The notes under the pieces were generated by a model that did not search any database, had not been told where the DNA came from, and worked only from the letters and a program-made list of their open reading frames with translations. Source: Chromobotia macracanthus (taxonomy: Eukaryota > Chordata > Actinopteri > Cypriniformes > Botiidae). From it: 64,000 nt of DNA. Both the position numbers and the translations under genes were made by a program. The stretch is taken from contig JAZGTH010000072.1 in the NCBI GenBank assembly GCA_036877525.1, positions 6,685,001 to 6,749,000 of the forward strand, given 5' to 3'. This document shows, one piece after another, positions 62,246-64,000 of this stretch (the first letter of the stretch is position 1; each line of letters starts with the position of its first letter).

Positions 62246-63506
62246 CATTTGTATGTTGTATATATGAATATTACAGGCTTAACATCTAAACCAGCCTGAA
62301 GGTCAGAGTGTGTTAGTGCTGCTGCTTTTGAGAGTTAGAAGGTGTGTGAAGGTCATCGTTACCCTCTAGATTCTAGATCTTCACCTGCCATGTTGTGTGT
62401 CTGTATGTGTGTCTGTATGCACACTGCAGCAGTGTATGGGTTGTGTGTGTGGAGGGGTGACTAACACTGACAGAACTTTACATATGTCAGTGTGTGTGTG
62501 TTTGTCAGGGGACCTACTATCACCAAAAGTAACGTGTGTGGGGTCTGGAACATTAACAGACTTTCAACAGATGTGAATGCGCATGCATACTTTTGTCGCG
62601 CAGCAGAACTTTGGCACTGTGAATCTTTCACTCCTGAACGCTCACAGTGTAGTGCACTCACTGCCTGGCACTCGCACAGACTCCTACAGCTAACACAGTA
62701 TCACCTCCAATCATCTGCCTCCCCTGTCATTATAAACAGTTTCCTTACCTCTACAATACAGAGTTGTACACAGTAGTGACAGTACAGGAGCAAAGCCTTT
62801 CATTCGTCAGATTATACGTTCTTTACAGTCATATTCATGATTGTTTAAAAGGGAAATACTTGTGTTTTGACTTTGTTTGAAGAACAAATGTATTAATGCC
62901 TTAAAACTGTTGTATATAACAATCACAATGGACAAATTAGACTGATAATCCTCGTCTCTCGCATGTCAATTGTGCATGTTTTTTCCCACAATCAAGAAAA
63001 AACAAATGTTAGAGATGACATTAGTACAACTCCTTTTGCCTCTTTTCTGCCACCTTTTTTTTTTACATAAACTTTCTGTACCTCATTGATTGGGTATTTC
63101 TTTTTTTAACTTTCTCACTGACACTGTTCTGATTATCTGATTACACTGTCCAGCTGTGTCTCCCTCCATGTTTGAGTCTCTTATGGGTGCTGTTTTCACA
63201 ATGACGTCTGTCTTCTGATGGACATTATCCTTATTTTTGTATCGTATCCCTCCCGTGTCCCAGCACCTTGTGTTTGGGCTGCGATGGGCATTTCCTTGAG
63301 GGTGAGTATTGAGGGTAGTGCAGTTGGCATATGTGAATGCTTTGGCCCCTAAGATCATGGAAACAATCCTGGAAGACCATGGAGGGTAAAGAGGCTGTGC
63401 TTGTTGAGGAGTCACATTTTTTACTGCATTTGTCTTATCGCGGCCGCTTTAAGTACTTCTCGCTGAAGGATTATGGCAGTGAAATGACTGGACATAGCCA
63501 TGATTA

Positions 63507-63512
63507 AATAAA
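63507..63512 (+). promoter_or_regulatory. poly(A) signal of the long pcdh1 transcript
   Basis: AATAAA within GATTAAATAAAGCAAATG, the first such hexamer I see after the stop codon. Cleavage would be expected about 10-30 nt downstream. Confidence 0.55.
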
Positions 63513-63530
63513 GCAAATGATTCTCCAGCC

Positions 63531-64000
63531 TCAAGGAAAGAACGCACATTATACTGTTTTCAAAGCCGTTTAGGGAAAAAAAAATCCACAGAATCATGAT
63601 CCAGTGTAATTACCCCCTCTCCACTGCTAATGCGCTCGCTGACATGGACTTAACACAGCTACAAGATAGAGATGACCGCAAACCTGCTCTCCAGTGCCAG
63701 CCTGAGTCAGCTAGTCTAAATTGCAGGTTTCGACTCCTCTGGCTTCGTTTTGAATTTTCTGAGTCTGGCTATTTTATTCACAGGAATTCTATAGCTAGAC
63801 GACTCTGAGTTCTCTGCCCAAAACACTAGTTTTGTTTCCTGGGCCTCTCGGAGGACGGACTGAGACATGCTTTTGAAACTGCTTTAGATGTGTGTTCTTT
63901 TTGCTGTTAGATGTCTCTAGCTGAGGACCCCTGGATGAGACCATAACGAAAAAAGGAGTTTTTCTTTGTCCTTAGATTGAGACGTTTCTTGATAGATTAT
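63531..64000. other. downstream flank, no gene seen
   Basis: About 470 bp with no recognisable coding exon. The 70-codon frame at 63596-63808 has no known similarity. It could be extended 3' UTR if the signal at 63507 is not the main one. Confidence 0.5.

Larger units (their letters stand above)
61834..63530 (+). other. pcdh1 3' UTR (predicted)
   Basis: From the stop to just past the first clear AATAAA (63507-63512), about 1.7 kb. It is AT-rich, with AU-rich element pentamers (ATTTATTTATT at 61971-61981, further ATTTA motifs to 62011) and a Pumilio-type TGTAAATA at 62238-62245. These suggest post-transcriptional control. The cleavage site is inferred from the hexamer only. Confidence 0.6.

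Overview
The window is vertebrate, almost certainly teleost fish, nuclear DNA. It is AT-rich and mostly non-coding, with many CA, CT and AT microsatellites, degenerate teleost-style dispersed repeats and GT-AG introns. The only protein-coding gene I can support is protocadherin-1 (pcdh1), a delta-1 non-clustered protocadherin on the + strand. I recognise it by matching the translated protein to my memory of human PCDH1. I cannot tell whether it is the pcdh1a or the pcdh1b paralogue, or name the species.

Layout: 1-15.3 kb is upstream flank with no recognisable gene. It holds a minisatellite at 1.2-1.85 kb, a possible SINE fragment at 2.9 kb and CA/GT tracts. From 14.94 to 15.96 kb, five different short tandem repeats crowd a GC-richer stretch that I read as the pcdh1 promoter and leader. 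A probable 5' UTR exon ends at a donor at 16039/16040. Coding exons follow at 19368-20159 (signal peptide, EC1, EC2, start of EC3), 20776-22959 (rest of EC3 to EC7, transmembrane segment, proximal cytoplasmic tail), 48428-48647 (PP1-binding RRVTF motif) and 61460-61833 (C-terminus, ending KREIYL). They join in frame to a 1189-residue protein, close to the long human form (about 1237 residues). Introns are about 3.3, 0.6, 25.5 and 12.8 kb. The 3' UTR probably runs to a poly(A) signal at 63507.

The protein is a calcium-dependent homophilic adhesion receptor. If the donor at 22959/22960 is not used, translation runs 20 codons into intron 3, stops at 23022 and meets an AATAAA at 23212. That predicts a short isoform of 1012 residues with the adhesion domains but without the PP1-docking motif and distal tail, parallel to the short and long forms known in mammals.

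The most unusual non-coding signals are a tandem array of minimal upstream ORFs in the predicted leader, six tandem antisense copies of a consensus 5' splice-site sequence in intron 3, an RFX X-box match plus a cluster of CATAGCAAC sites in intron 4, a 22-bp perfect palindrome in intron 2, and a 105-bp pyrimidine-only tandem duplication. I saw no CRISPR array, operon, intact transposon, tRNA or rRNA. I did not find a new biological system; the findings are regulatory or repeat hypotheses around a known gene.
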